Shown: one piece after another, positions 54,244 to 63,190 of the stretch | How the letters are laid out: every line of letters starts with the position of its first letter | How positions within the stretch are numbered: the first letter of the stretch is position 1 | Source of the DNA: CBDBZL01 sp031399025 | GTDB lineage: Bacteria; Pseudomonadota; Alphaproteobacteria; Sphingomonadales; Sphingomonadaceae | Direction: 5' to 3' | Assembly: GCA_031399025.1 (NCBI GenBank) | Contig: JANNOJ010000022.1 | Span: 158,408-222,407, forward strand | Length of the DNA: 64,000 bases | The notes under the pieces: generated by a model | What the model was told of the DNA's origin: nothing | The model's input: only the letters and a program-made list of their open reading frames with translations | Databases searched by the model: none | Translations under genes and position numbers: made by a program

Positions 54244-55541
54244 ACGAGGCCCTCACTCCCAAGGCGATCGTCGCCGCGCTTGACGAGCACATCATCGGCC
54301 AGAGCCAAGCCAAGCGGGCGGTGGCGGTGGCGCTGCGCAACCGCTGGCGGCGCCAGCAGCTCGGCCCCGAATTGCGCGACGAGGTGACGCCCAAGAACAT
54401 CCTGATGATCGGGCCGACGGGTTGCGGCAAGACCGAGATCAGCCGCCGGCTGGCCAAGCTGGCCGAGGCGCCGTTCGTGAAGGTGGAGGCGACCAAGTTC
54501 ACCGAAGTGGGCTATGTCGGGCGCGACGTGGAGCAGATCGCCCGCGACCTCGCCGAGGACGCCATCCGCCTGGAGAAGGACCGCCGCCGCGAGGCGGTGC
54601 GCGAGGCGGCGAGCAAGGCGGCGATGGAGCGGCTGCTGACCGCGCTGGTGGGCGACAGCGCCAGCGAGGCGACGCGCGGCGCGTTCCGGCAGCGCATCGT
54701 CGAGAACGCGATGAACGAGACCGAGGTGGAGATCGAGCTCGCCGAGCAGCCCAACATAGCCATGGAAATGCCGGGCATGGGCGGCAATGTCGGCATGATC
54801 AACCTCAGCGATATGATGAGCAAGGCGATGGGCCGCGCGCCGACCAAGCGGCGCAAATTGAAGGTGCCCGACGCCTGGGACAAGCTGGTCGAGGAAGAGG
54901 CCGACAAGCGGATGGACCAGGACGATGTCGCCCGAGTGGCGCTGGCCAATGCCGAGAGCAACGGCATCGTGTTCCTCGACGAGATCGACAAGATCGCGGT
55001 CAGCGACGTGCGCGGCGGGAGCGTGAGCCGCGAAGGCGTGCAGCGCGACCTGCTGCCGCTGATCGAAGGCACCACGGTCGCCACCAAGTACGGGCCGATG
55101 AAGACCGACCACGTGCTGTTCATCGCCAGCGGCGCGTTCCACGTTGCCAAGCCTTCCGACATGCTGCCCGAGCTGCAGGGCCGCCTGCCGATCCGGGTGG
55201 AGCTGAAGGCGCTGACCGAGGCCGATTTCGTGGCGATCCTGTCGGACACCCGCGCCAACCTGGTGGAGCAGTACAAGGCGCTGCTGGCGACCGAGGAGCT
55301 GGCGGTGGAGGTCACGCCCGACGCCATCGCCGAGGTGGCGCGCATCGCCGCGCAGGTCAACGAAGGCGTCGAGAATATCGGCGCCCGGCGGCTGCAGACG
55401 GTGATGGAGAAGCTGTTCGAGGAGCTCAGCTTCGAGGCCGAGGGCCGCCGCGGCGAGGCGGTGGTGGTGGACGGCGCCTATGTGCGGGGCAAGCTGGCGG
55501 AGCTCGCCAGCAATGTCGATCTGTCGAAGTACATTCTCTGA
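54240..55541 (+). CDS. hslU: HslU ATPase subunit (ClpY)
   Basis: The 433-residue AAA+ unfoldase has Walker A GPTGCGKTE, the pore-loop stretch KFTEVGYVGRDVEQI, an intermediate domain (about residues 105-230), Walker B IVFLDEIDKI, and the C-terminal VDLSKYIL that docks into HslV. Full length and all motifs are intact. Translation is coupled to the preceding aldo/keto reductase gene. Confidence 0.97.
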   Translation: MNEALTPKAIVAALDEHIIGQSQAKRAVAVALRNRWRRQQLGPELRDEVTPKNILMIGPTGCGKTEISRRLAKLAEAPFVKVEATKFTEVGYVGRDVEQIARDLAEDAIRLEKDRRREAVREAASKAAMERLLTALVGDSASEATRGAFRQRIVENAMNETEVEIELAEQPNIAMEMPGMGGNVGMINLSDMMSKAMGRAPTKRRKLKVPDAWDKLVEEEADKRMDQDDVARVALANAESNGIVFLDEIDKIAVSDVRGGSVSREGVQRDLLPLIEGTTVATKYGPMKTDHVLFIASGAFHVAKPSDMLPELQGRLPIRVELKALTEADFVAILSDTRANLVEQYKALLATEELAVEVTPDAIAEVARIAAQVNEGVENIGARRLQTVMEKLFEELSFEAEGRRGEAVVVDGAYVRGKLAELASNVDLSKYIL

Positions 55542-55782
55542 CGCGGCGTGCTCCCGCCCGCTCTGGAAGAGGATGGGGCACAGCTGTTCGCTCGCCTCGC
55601 CTAGCCGATGATGGGGCAATTGCCGGAGGTCCGCAGCCTTGTGGTGCGGTTGCGAGGGTTCAGCCGAGGAATTTGCGCTGAAGCGTTGCCTCGCGGCGCT
55701 CATCTGCCACGCGCGAATGCCGTTCATGACGGAACGAGGGTTTACAATCCTGCGCCTTGCAACGAACCGAAGGAGAGATTGT

Positions 55783-56463
55783 ATGATCGTGGCACGCGCG
55801 AACGGGTGGAAAAGGTTGATGTTCCTCGTGGCAGTCGGGGGGTCCGCCAGCCTGGCCCTGGCGCAAGTCGAGGGCGAGACCGCAAACAACACGATGAGTT
55901 TCTTCATCACCTCGACGGGCATGGGCGACGGCGCCAATCTCGGCGGGCTCGAAGGAGCCGATGCGCATTGCCGCACGCTCGCTACCGCTGCCGGTGCCGG
56001 CGACAAGACGTGGCGGGCCTATCTGAGCCAGCAAGCGAGCCAGGGTGCAGAGGCCGTGAATGCGCGCGATCGGATCGGCGAGGGACCTTGGTACAACGCC
56101 AAGGGCGTGCTCGTCGCCAGCGACCTGGCCGAGCTGCACAGCGACGCCAGCAAGCTGAGCAAGGAGCACTCATTGACCGAAACCGGTGAGGTCGTCAGCG
56201 GGCGTGGGGACACCCCGAACAGACACGACATCCTGACCGGGTCGAACCTCGACGGCACCGCGCCGAGCGGCGAGGAGGACCAGACCTGCGGCAACTGGAG
56301 GTCGAATGCCGAGACGGGCAGCGCCCTGGTCGGCCATCACGACCGCCAGGGAGGCGGGGCGAACGCCAGCTCGTGGAACTCGGCGCATCCGTCACGCGGT
56401 TGCGGCCAGGCGAACCTGCAGGCGACCGGCGGCGACGCTCTGTTCTACTGCTTCGCGAGCTGA
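55783..56463 (+). CDS. Secreted lectin/endostatin-like protein
   Basis: The 226-residue protein starts at ATG 55783 behind AGGAGAG. It has a signal peptide ending ASLALAQ. The mature part resembles the C-type-lectin-like/endostatin-like domain found in many sphingomonads: LGGLEGADAHCRTLA, KTWRAYLS, RDRIGEGPWYN, TCGNWRS, VGHHDRQG, SWNSAHPSRGC and LFYCFAS. Four cysteines could make two disulfides. Ligand and role are unknown. A 241-base gap before it gives room for its own promoter. Confidence 0.75.
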   Translation: MIVARANGWKRLMFLVAVGGSASLALAQVEGETANNTMSFFITSTGMGDGANLGGLEGADAHCRTLATAAGAGDKTWRAYLSQQASQGAEAVNARDRIGEGPWYNAKGVLVASDLAELHSDASKLSKEHSLTETGEVVSGRGDTPNRHDILTGSNLDGTAPSGEEDQTCGNWRSNAETGSALVGHHDRQGGGANASSWNSAHPSRGCGQANLQATGGDALFYCFAS

Positions 56464-56499
56464 ACGAAGGGGCAAGCGGGCGCCTTGCTTGAGGGGGCG

Positions 56500-58380
56500 C
56501 TATTCGGCCGCCTCCTCAAACTCGTCCTCGCCGGCGAGTTGGCGGGTCCACATGTCGGCGTAGAGGCCGTCGTGGCGGAGCAGCTGGGCGTGGCTGCCCT
56601 TCTCGACCAGGCGGCCCTGATCGATGACGTGGATGATGTCCGCATCGGCGATGGTCGACAGGCGGTGGGCGATGGCCAGGCTCGTGCGGCCGCGCGCCAC
56701 CCGGCGCAGCGTCGCCAGGATCTCCTCCTCGGTGCGCGAATCGAGCGCGCTGGTGGCCTCGTCGAGCAGGATGATCGGCGGGTCCTTGAGCAGCGTGCGG
56801 GCGATCGCGACGCGCTGCTTCTCCCCGCCCGAGAGCTTGAGCCCGCGTTCGCCCACTTCGGTCTCGAAGCCGTGCGGCAGGCTCTCGATGAACGGCAGGA
56901 TCGCGGCATCGCGGGCGGCGCCGCGGACCTCTTCATGCGAGGCGCCGTCGCGGCCATAGGCGATGTTGTAGCCCAGCGTGTCGTTGAACAGCACCGAATC
57001 CTGCGGGACGATGCCGATCTGGCGGCGCAGGCTCGCCTGGGTGACCGCGGCGATATCCTGCCCGTCGATGAGGATGCGGCCCGACCAGGGGTCGTAGAAG
57101 CGGAACAGCAGCCGGCCGATGGTGGACTTGCCCGCGCCCGACGGGCCGACCAGCGCCACGTGGCTGCCGGCGGGCACTTCGAAGCTGAGGCCATGCAGGA
57201 TGGTGCGGTCGGGATCGTAGCCGAACACGACGTCGTCGAACACGATTCCCGGGCGGCGGATCACCAGCGCCGGCGCGCCTGGGCGGTCCTCCACCTCGAC
57301 CTGGGTGTCGATGAGGCGGAACATCTCGGCCATGTCGATCAGGCCCTGGCGGATGGTGCGGTAGACCCAGCCGAGCATGTCGAGCGGGCGGAACAGCTGC
57401 ATGAGGTAGGTGTTGACCAGCACCAGGTCGCCCGGCGTCAGACGGCCCTGGCTCCAGCCCCAGATGGTCCAGGCCATGGCGCCGCCCATCATCAGGTTCA
57501 TCAGCAGCGCCTGGGCGATATTCAGCAGGCCGAGCGAGTTTTCGCTCCTGATCGCGGCCTCGGCATAGCCGCGCGCGGCGCTGGCGTAGCGCGAGCGCTC
57601 GCGGTCCTCGGCGTTGAAATACTTGACCGTCTCATAGTTCAGCAGCGAGTCGACCGCGCGCGAGAGGGCCAGGCCATCCAGGCTGTTCATCTGGGCGCGC
57701 AGCTTGGTGCGCCATTCGGTGATGATGCGGGTCAACCAGATATAGCCCACCACCGTAACCGCGGTGGCGGCGACCAGCTCCCAGCCGAACAGGGTGTAGA
57801 AGATCACCGCCACCACGATGAGTTCGACGAAGGTGGGCAGGATGTTGAACAAGAGGAAGTAGATCATCGAATTGATCGACTTGGTGCCGCGCTCGACCAC
57901 CTTGGTCACCTCGCCGGTGCGGCGCGACAGGTGGAAGCGCAAGGACAGCTGGTGCAGCCGGGCGAAAGTGTCCTCGGTCAGCTGGCGCACGGCATCCTGG
58001 CCGACGCGCTCGAAGATGATGTTGCGCACGTTGTCGAAGCCGACCGAGGCGAAGCGCCCGGCGGCATAGGCGATGACCAGGCCCAGGCCGACCCACAGCG
58101 CCGGGTCGCCCTCGGCCGCCATCACATCGACCGCGCCGGCATAGGCGAAGGGCAGCGAGAGCACGACCGCCTTGGCCAGCACCACGAACACCGCGGCGCC
58201 GGCGATGCGCTTGCGCAGATCGGGCCGGCCCTTGGGCCACAGATAGGGCAGGAACCGGCGGACGCTGCTCCAGCCGGCGAGCGCCATGATGTCCTGCCGC
58301 TCGTCCGCGCCCCGCTTGCCCGTGTCCTGCTCGGCCGTGTCCTGCTCGGCCGTGTCCTGCTTGTCCGCCCCCCGTGCCAT
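56500..58380 (-). CDS. Atm1/ABCB7-type ABC exporter
   Basis: The 626-residue half-transporter has six transmembrane helices and an ATPase domain (Walker A GPSGAGKST, signature LSGGEKQR, Walker B IILLDEATSALD). The membrane domain carries LNYETVKYFNAEDRE, the hallmark of Atm1-type exporters that move glutathione-linked sulfur or metal species. ATG 58378-58380 is followed by a low-complexity (DTAEQ)n segment encoded by a tandem repeat, then IMALAGWSSVRRFLPYLWP, where homology begins. It is convergent with the lectin gene. Confidence 0.92.
   Translation of the reverse strand: MARGADKQDTAEQDTAEQDTGKRGADERQDIMALAGWSSVRRFLPYLWPKGRPDLRKRIAGAAVFVVLAKAVVLSLPFAYAGAVDVMAAEGDPALWVGLGLVIAYAAGRFASVGFDNVRNIIFERVGQDAVRQLTEDTFARLHQLSLRFHLSRRTGEVTKVVERGTKSINSMIYFLLFNILPTFVELIVVAVIFYTLFGWELVAATAVTVVGYIWLTRIITEWRTKLRAQMNSLDGLALSRAVDSLLNYETVKYFNAEDRERSRYASAARGYAEAAIRSENSLGLLNIAQALLMNLMMGGAMAWTIWGWSQGRLTPGDLVLVNTYLMQLFRPLDMLGWVYRTIRQGLIDMAEMFRLIDTQVEVEDRPGAPALVIRRPGIVFDDVVFGYDPDRTILHGLSFEVPAGSHVALVGPSGAGKSTIGRLLFRFYDPWSGRILIDGQDIAAVTQASLRRQIGIVPQDSVLFNDTLGYNIAYGRDGASHEEVRGAARDAAILPFIESLPHGFETEVGERGLKLSGGEKQRVAIARTLLKDPPIILLDEATSALDSRTEEEILATLRRVARGRTSLAIAHRLSTIADADIIHVIDQGRLVEKGSHAQLLRHDGLYADMWTRQLAGEDEFEEAAE
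58322..58366. repeat. Three 15-bp tandem repeats at the start of the Atm1-like gene
   Basis: GTGTCCTGCTCGGCC occurs twice in a row and is followed by a third, diverged copy. On the minus strand it encodes repeated QDTAE units near residue 8-20 of the exporter. The unit is a multiple of three, so copy number can vary without changing frame. Confidence 0.85.
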
Positions 58381-58438
58381 GCCCTTTAGGTGGGCCCGCC
58401 CGCGCCCGGCGGCAAGGCGTCGCCGGCGTGGAGCCGCG

Positions 58439-59404
58439 CTAGGAGCGGCGCTGCGGGCCGAGCCGGCTGCCGCTCTCTGGCCAATCCAGCTGGCGCGGCA
58501 GGTCGAACATGACCTCACGGGTGCCGAAATCGATCGCCACCCGGTTGAACAGGCGCATCTCCGACATGCCCAGCAGCAGCGTGGGCTCGTCCTGCAGGCC
58601 GAGCGCGTGGAAGGTGGGCGAATCGGCGAAGGTGATCGGCAGGTTGGCGAGGCGCACGCGGTCGATCTCGAGCGAGCGCGCCACCCGCACCGCGCCCGAG
58701 CGCTGGATGCCGTTGATGTCGGTCATCTGGCTGTCGCCCAGGTCGCGGGCGCGGCGCAGGCGGCGCTCGAGCTCGGGATTGCCGACCGAGCTCTGCGCCC
58801 CGGTGTCGACGATCACCGCGGTGCGCACGCCGTCGATCCGCGCCCGGGCGATGATCAGCTGGCCCAGCTTGCGCCGGGCGCGCACGACGATGTCGTAGCC
58901 CGAGCGCGAGCCGTTGGCGGTGTCGGACACCGCGATGCTGCCCGCGCGGAAGTCGATGAGCACCCGCTGGTGCTGCAGGCTGTCGAGCCCCAGGATGCCG
59001 TCGGCCGCGCCGATGTGAAGCGGCTCGACCAGCGCGGCGGTCTGGATGCGGAAGGTGCGGCTGCCCAGCGACAGCGCGGGGATGGCGGCGGTCTGGACCT
59101 CGCGCCGGCTGTTGAGACCGACCAGCGTGGCGTGGCGGCGCTCGCCGAGCAGCAGCCGATCGGCCAGGATGTTGGAGATGACGGTCGCCTGCGCGCCGGT
59201 GTCGACGATGAAGCGGAACGGGCCTTCGCCCATCACCGAGACCGGAACCGTCATGCGCTGATAGCGCTCGGCGGTGAGGTCGATCACCTCGGCCGGGATC
59301 TGCCCAGGGATCGGCGCGGCGGGGATCGGTGCGGCCGGTTCGGGTAGCGATACAGACGCGGTGCCGATCAGCGCCAGGGCGCCCGCGGTGGGTAGCCAGC
59401 TCAT
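58439..59404 (-). CDS. Secreted retroviral-type aspartyl protease with two DTGA motifs
   Basis: The 321-residue protein has a signal peptide (LPTAGALALIGTASVS) and two retropepsin-like domains, each with its own active-site motif: FIVDTGAQATVIS at about residue 90 and VIVDTGAQSSVG at about 215. Flap-like and hydrophobic-Gly elements (GILGLDSL, LLLGMSEM) are present in both halves. With two lobes in one chain it could work as a monomer, like eukaryotic pepsins. Substrate unknown. ATG is at 59402-59404. Confidence 0.82.
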   Translation of the reverse strand: MSWLPTAGALALIGTASVSLPEPAAPIPAAPIPGQIPAEVIDLTAERYQRMTVPVSVMGEGPFRFIVDTGAQATVISNILADRLLLGERRHATLVGLNSRREVQTAAIPALSLGSRTFRIQTAALVEPLHIGAADGILGLDSLQHQRVLIDFRAGSIAVSDTANGSRSGYDIVVRARRKLGQLIIARARIDGVRTAVIVDTGAQSSVGNPELERRLRRARDLGDSQMTDINGIQRSGAVRVARSLEIDRVRLANLPITFADSPTFHALGLQDEPTLLLGMSEMRLFNRVAIDFGTREVMFDLPRQLDWPESGSRLGPQRRS

Positions 59405-59733
59405 TTCGTCTCTCCAGGGGCGGTCTGTGCGCGCCGCCTTCCGGGGACACGATAGCACATCAGCGGCAAGGGCGCAAAAGGCCGGGTGGGTTGGCGATTA
59501 GCGGCTCGCACCCCGGTTCCGGACGAGCGGGTGCGGATCGGCCGGTGCATTGCGCCGCCCCATTTCGGTTCAAAACTACGAACGCCTAGAACCGCCGCCT
59601 CTACGCCAGAGGCGGCGGTTAGGGTTCGGAGCAGTTCGCTCCGCAAACCGCGGACGCGCACCTCTTTCCGGCTGACCACTTCCACCCGCTGTTCGACTTC
59701 CGTGCGAAGGGCGGCGGCGGGTGAGCCCCGCTC
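59405..59733. other. Intergenic region with long hairpin, no supported gene
   Basis: The region between the aspartyl protease start and the EamA gene end holds a 13-bp perfect stem. Translated pieces such as EVRVRGLRSELLRTLT resemble sequence I associate with dispersed intergenic repeats of this order. No coding frame is convincing. Confidence 0.4.
59590..59620. repeat. Perfect 13-bp stem-loop (intergenic)
   Basis: AACCGCCGCCTCT pairs exactly with AGAGGCGGCGGTT around the loop ACGCC. It lies downstream of the EamA gene, on whose strand it could end transcription, though no T-run follows closely. Confidence 0.7.
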
Positions 59734-60639
59734 TCAATCCCGCTTCGCTTGATGCAGCGCGACGCCCAGGACAACCACGCCGACGCCGATGAGCTCCTGA
59801 GGCGTGGGCGCCTGTCCGAGCACGAGAAAACCGATCGCCGTCGCCGTCGCCGGCAGCAGCGCTAGCATCAGGGCGAAACTGGCGCGGGGCAGCCGCGCCA
59901 TGGCGAGCTGATCGGCGATATAGGGGATAACCGATGAGGATACGCCCACGCCGATCGCGGCAAGCAGCAGCGCGGGGCTGAGCAGCGCCGGCGCGGCGTC
60001 GGCGATGCCGATGGGAAATGATGCGACCATGGCGATTAGCATGGCGGCTCCGAGCCGATCGATCCCGTCCGTTCCGCCTCCCTTGGCGATGCGATGGCCG
60101 AGGATGATGTAAAGGGTGAAGAGCGCGCAATTGGCGAAGGCGAAGACGAACCCAAGCGGTTCCCCTTCGATCCGGACGTCCGTGAGCAAGTAGACGCCGC
60201 CGACCGCGAGCAGCATCGCCAGGACGTTGCGCACCGTTCTCAGTCCGAGCGCGGCCAGTGCGATCGGGCCGAGGAACTCGATCGCCCCGACCGTGCCCAG
60301 CGGCAGCCGCGCGATCGCGAGATAGAACAGCGCGTTCATGGCCGCGAGCACCAGGCCAAGGCCAACGACGACCCAGCGATCGGCTTGCGATAGCTTCAGA
60401 AAGAAGAGCCACGGTCGCCGCCAGAGCGCGAAGATCACGGCCGCGCTCGCGATCCGGAGCCAAGCAACGCCGAGCGGCTCGATGCGGGCGAACAGCAGCA
60501 CCGCGAACGACGGCCCAAGGTAATGAAAGATCGCGCTGACGACGAAGAAGGCGTGCGGTGGGATGCGGTCGGCGCCGCGCGTGAACGCCGCCAGCCCGCC
60601 GCCGGGCGTGTCCGCCCGATCGTCTTTCTCGATAGCCAT
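59734..60639 (-). CDS. EamA/RhtA-type amino-acid or metabolite exporter
   Basis: The 301-residue protein has ten predicted membrane helices in two EamA repeats (FHYLGPSFAVLLFARIEPLG in the first; SSVIPYIADQLAMARLPRASF and LGQAPTPQELIG in the second). The second-repeat motif is typical of RhtA-like threonine/homoserine exporters. It is divergent from an Lrp-family regulator across 91 bases, a classic arrangement for an exporter controlled by an amino-acid sensor. Confidence 0.88.
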   Translation of the reverse strand: MAIEKDDRADTPGGGLAAFTRGADRIPPHAFFVVSAIFHYLGPSFAVLLFARIEPLGVAWLRIASAAVIFALWRRPWLFFLKLSQADRWVVVGLGLVLAAMNALFYLAIARLPLGTVGAIEFLGPIALAALGLRTVRNVLAMLLAVGGVYLLTDVRIEGEPLGFVFAFANCALFTLYIILGHRIAKGGGTDGIDRLGAAMLIAMVASFPIGIADAAPALLSPALLLAAIGVGVSSSVIPYIADQLAMARLPRASFALMLALLPATATAIGFLVLGQAPTPQELIGVGVVVLGVALHQAKRD

Positions 60640-60682
60640 CGATGAATTTTAATCGGTCGGCTGAGAAACCGCCATGCTATGT

Positions 60683-60710
60683 CGGAGGCGAGAGTCTTAA
60701 GACGCCTCCG
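60683..60710. promoter_or_regulatory. Nested palindrome between divergent EamA and Lrp genes
   Basis: CGGAGGCG and CGCCTCCG form an 8-bp outer stem, and inside it GTCTTAAGAC is a perfect 10-bp palindrome (60694-60703). It ends 20 bases before the Lrp-family ATG. It is a likely binding site for that regulator, controlling both directions. Confidence 0.55.
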
Positions 60711-60730
60711 AATTGAAAGCGCACGTCCGA

Positions 60731-61201
60731 ATGACCCTTCGCTCCAAGTTGCTCGCCGATCCTGTCAACCTCGCCTTGCTGGACGCGCTGGTCGGCGACC
60801 CGCGCGTCGCGGTTTCGGAACTGGCGCGCCGGGTGGGCATGTCGGCGCCGGCCGTGCGCGAACGGGTGCAGCGGCTGGAGGAGGCCGGCGTCATCACGGG
60901 CTATCGCACCGAGCTCTCCGCCATGGCTCTGGGCTATCCGATCACCGTCATCGTCCGCATCCGGCCGATGCCCGGTCAGTTGCCGAAGATCGTCGAGCTG
61001 GCGCGCGAGACGCCGAACGTCGTCGAATGCCACCGCATCACCGGCGACGATTGCTTTCTGGTCAAGGCTCACCTGGAGAGCCTCGACGATCTCGACGGTC
61101 TGCTCGACCGTTTTCTCGCGCACGGACAGACAACGACGTCGATCGTGCAGTCATCACCCGTCCCACCCAGGGGGCTGCCGCTGCCAAACAGCAACCAATA
61201 A
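60731..61201 (+). CDS. Lrp/AsnC-family transcriptional regulator
   Basis: The 156-residue protein has an N-terminal winged helix (LLDALVGDPRVAVSELARRVGMSAPAVRERVQRLEEAGVI) and a C-terminal RAM ligand domain (VECHRITGDDCFLVKAHLESLDDLD). ATG 60731 is preferred over the TTG at 60713. It probably senses an amino acid and controls the divergent EamA exporter and the genes behind it. Confidence 0.92.
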   Translation: MTLRSKLLADPVNLALLDALVGDPRVAVSELARRVGMSAPAVRERVQRLEEAGVITGYRTELSAMALGYPITVIVRIRPMPGQLPKIVELARETPNVVECHRITGDDCFLVKAHLESLDDLDGLLDRFLAHGQTTTSIVQSSPVPPRGLPLPNSNQ

Positions 61202-61227
61202 TTGGCCTAATCAAAGGAGTTGTATCA

Positions 61228-62376
61228 GTGTCACAGGAGGGCATCTCAGGCGGTCGAGATCTGTTCGATCTTCCACCAGACAGTGCGTATTTCAATTGCG
61301 CAAGTCTTGCGCCCCTTATGCGGAGTGCGCGTGCGGCTGGTCAGACCGCTCTCGAGCGACGCGCGGAACCTTGGCGCATCGGGATCGATGACTGGTTCGA
61401 AGACGTGGAGGAGCGCCGCGCTCTGTTTGCAGCCCTGATCGGTGCCGACCCGGACGGCGTCGCTCTGGTGCCTTCGACGAGCTACGGCCTCGGCACGGCA
61501 GCCAAGAATCTGACCGCGAAAGCTTGGCAGCGCGTCATCGTCATCGCCGACGACTATCCTTCCAACGTGTATACTTGGCGTGCTTTCTCGCGGCTTCATG
61601 GCTGCGAAGTCCATACCGTCGAGCGCGTTCCGGGCGGCACTTGGACAGATGCGGTCCTGGCAGCCATCGACGAGCGGACGGCCATCGTTGCGGTCCCTAA
61701 TGTCCACTGGACGGACGGAAGCCTTCTGGACCTCGTCATGATCGGCGAAGCCGCGCGAACCGTGAGCGCGCGGCTGGTGATCGACGCGAGCCAGTCGGTC
61801 GGCGCCATGCCCCTCGACTTGAGCGCGGTACGACCCGATTTTCTCGTGGCGGTCGGCTACAAGTGGCTGTTGGGCCCGTTTGGTCTTGGCTACCTCTTCG
61901 TTGCCCCCGAGCATCGCGAAGGCTCGCCCCTGGAAGAGAACTGGATCGCCCGCGAGGGCGCTGAGGACTTCGCGCGCCTGACCGACTACACCGACGCCTA
62001 CCAGGCCGGCTCCCGACGCTTCGATGTCGGCGAGCGCACTTTCTTCGAGGTCACGCCCGTTGCTAACGCCGCACTTCGGCAGTTGGCCGAGTGGACCGTT
62101 GATTCGGTGGCGGCGACGCTGGGAAAGATCACGGGCCGGATCGAATCCGGGGCGCGAACACTCGGCGTCGATGTCGAAGGCACGGCAGGCCGAGGGCCGC
62201 ACATGCTAGGGCTAAGGCTCCCCGACGCCACGCGAGCCGCGGCAGGCGAGCACTTCAAGAAGGCGGGTGTGTCGGTAGGCGTCCGTCCCGGTACCGTGCG
62301 CATATCTCCTCACGTTTACACCACGGACGAAGATGTCGACCGGCTTCTCGACGCCTTGGCCGACCTCGTCGCTTAA
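61228..62376 (+). CDS. Class V PLP-dependent aminotransferase/desulfurase-like enzyme
   Basis: The 382-residue protein starts at GTG 61228 behind AAAGGAG. The fold-type I PLP site is seen at VPSTSYGLGTAAKNL (phosphate loop), the Asp in VIDASQSVGAMPLDLS, and the PLP lysine Lys212 in VGYKWLLGPFGLGYLF. It resembles isopenicillin-N-epimerase/kynureninase-like members. The catalytic-Cys loop of SufS/IscS desulfurases is not evident. It lies 26 bases after the Lrp gene and 10 before the GFA gene, so it probably acts in the metabolism of the sensed amino acid. Confidence 0.82.
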   Translation: MSQEGISGGRDLFDLPPDSAYFNCASLAPLMRSARAAGQTALERRAEPWRIGIDDWFEDVEERRALFAALIGADPDGVALVPSTSYGLGTAAKNLTAKAWQRVIVIADDYPSNVYTWRAFSRLHGCEVHTVERVPGGTWTDAVLAAIDERTAIVAVPNVHWTDGSLLDLVMIGEAARTVSARLVIDASQSVGAMPLDLSAVRPDFLVAVGYKWLLGPFGLGYLFVAPEHREGSPLEENWIAREGAEDFARLTDYTDAYQAGSRRFDVGERTFFEVTPVANAALRQLAEWTVDSVAATLGKITGRIESGARTLGVDVEGTAGRGPHMLGLRLPDATRAAAGEHFKKAGVSVGVRPGTVRISPHVYTTDEDVDRLLDALADLVA

Positions 62377-62386
62377 GGACGCTACG

Positions 62387-62839
62387 ATGGATGTCACCTC
62401 CGCAATCACCCGCACAGCCACCTGCCGCTGCGGCCAGCTTCGGGCGGTCTGCGTGGGCGAACCGGTGCGTATCTCGGTCTGCCACTGCCTCGATTGCCAG
62501 CGCCGCAGCGGGAGCGCCTTCGCCACCCAGGCGCGTTGGCCCAACGGGCAGGTTTCGCTTCAGGGTCGGGCGGAGACGTGGGCGCGAACCGCCGACAGCG
62601 GGCACCGCGCGACTTACACCTTCTGCCCGAGCTGCGGGTCGACAGTCACCTACGTCATCGAGGGTTGGCCAGGTGTGACCGCGGTTCCGGTCGGCGCCTT
62701 TGCCGATCCTACTTTTCCGGCTCCCACGTTCTCGGTTTACGAGAACCGCAGGCATCCGTGGGTGACAATCGCAGGCGAGCATGTCGAACACTCGTCGTCA
62801 CCCAGCATGGCGAGAGCCTCCAGAACAAAACTAAACTGA
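62387..62839 (+). CDS. GFA/CENP-V-family zinc protein
   Basis: The 150-residue protein shows the GFA zinc pattern: CRCGQL near residue 13, CHCLDCQRRSGSAF near 33, and FCPSCGSTV near 80. The family includes glutathione-dependent formaldehyde-activating enzyme and many proteins of unknown activity. ATG 62387 follows AAGGA. It is the last gene of the Lrp operon. Confidence 0.88.
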   Translation: MDVTSAITRTATCRCGQLRAVCVGEPVRISVCHCLDCQRRSGSAFATQARWPNGQVSLQGRAETWARTADSGHRATYTFCPSCGSTVTYVIEGWPGVTAVPVGAFADPTFPAPTFSVYENRRHPWVTIAGEHVEHSSSPSMARASRTKLN

Positions 62840-63190
62840 GCCTCAAGCGCCCAACCCGCGTGAGCCGGCCCTCACGGCCAGGGTTGCCGGCTGCGCATTT
62901 CGAAGCGCTCGGACGTCTTTCGTGCCCATGGGCTGAAAGCTGACCATCGGCAAACGACCAACCTTCGCCATCGTAGGATCGACAGCGTTGCATTGTCACA
63001 CAGGTCGGCAAACGGCGCTAACTGGCAGGTCAATAGTATTGCGAACGGCGAAATATACTCGCTATGTCTATCCTGCGCGCCGCCCCAATGACCATTCGCC
63101 GGTGGCCTGCTGCCGAAACGGGGACCCACCCCGGGTCGCCGGAGCTTGTGCCGGTCGGTCCGGCAAGTGAAACAAAATTGCAAAAAGGCG
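62840..63190. other. Region between the GFA gene and the rrn promoter, no supported gene
   Basis: Composition is more balanced than neighbouring genes. Small open frames lack ribosome-binding sites and known domains. It probably holds upstream rrn control sequence. Confidence 0.45.

Noticed and set aside
53787..56006. 739-residue minus-strand frame across hslU and the aldo/keto reductase
   Set aside because: hslU and the reductase are unmistakable on the plus strand, and the minus frame has no domain.
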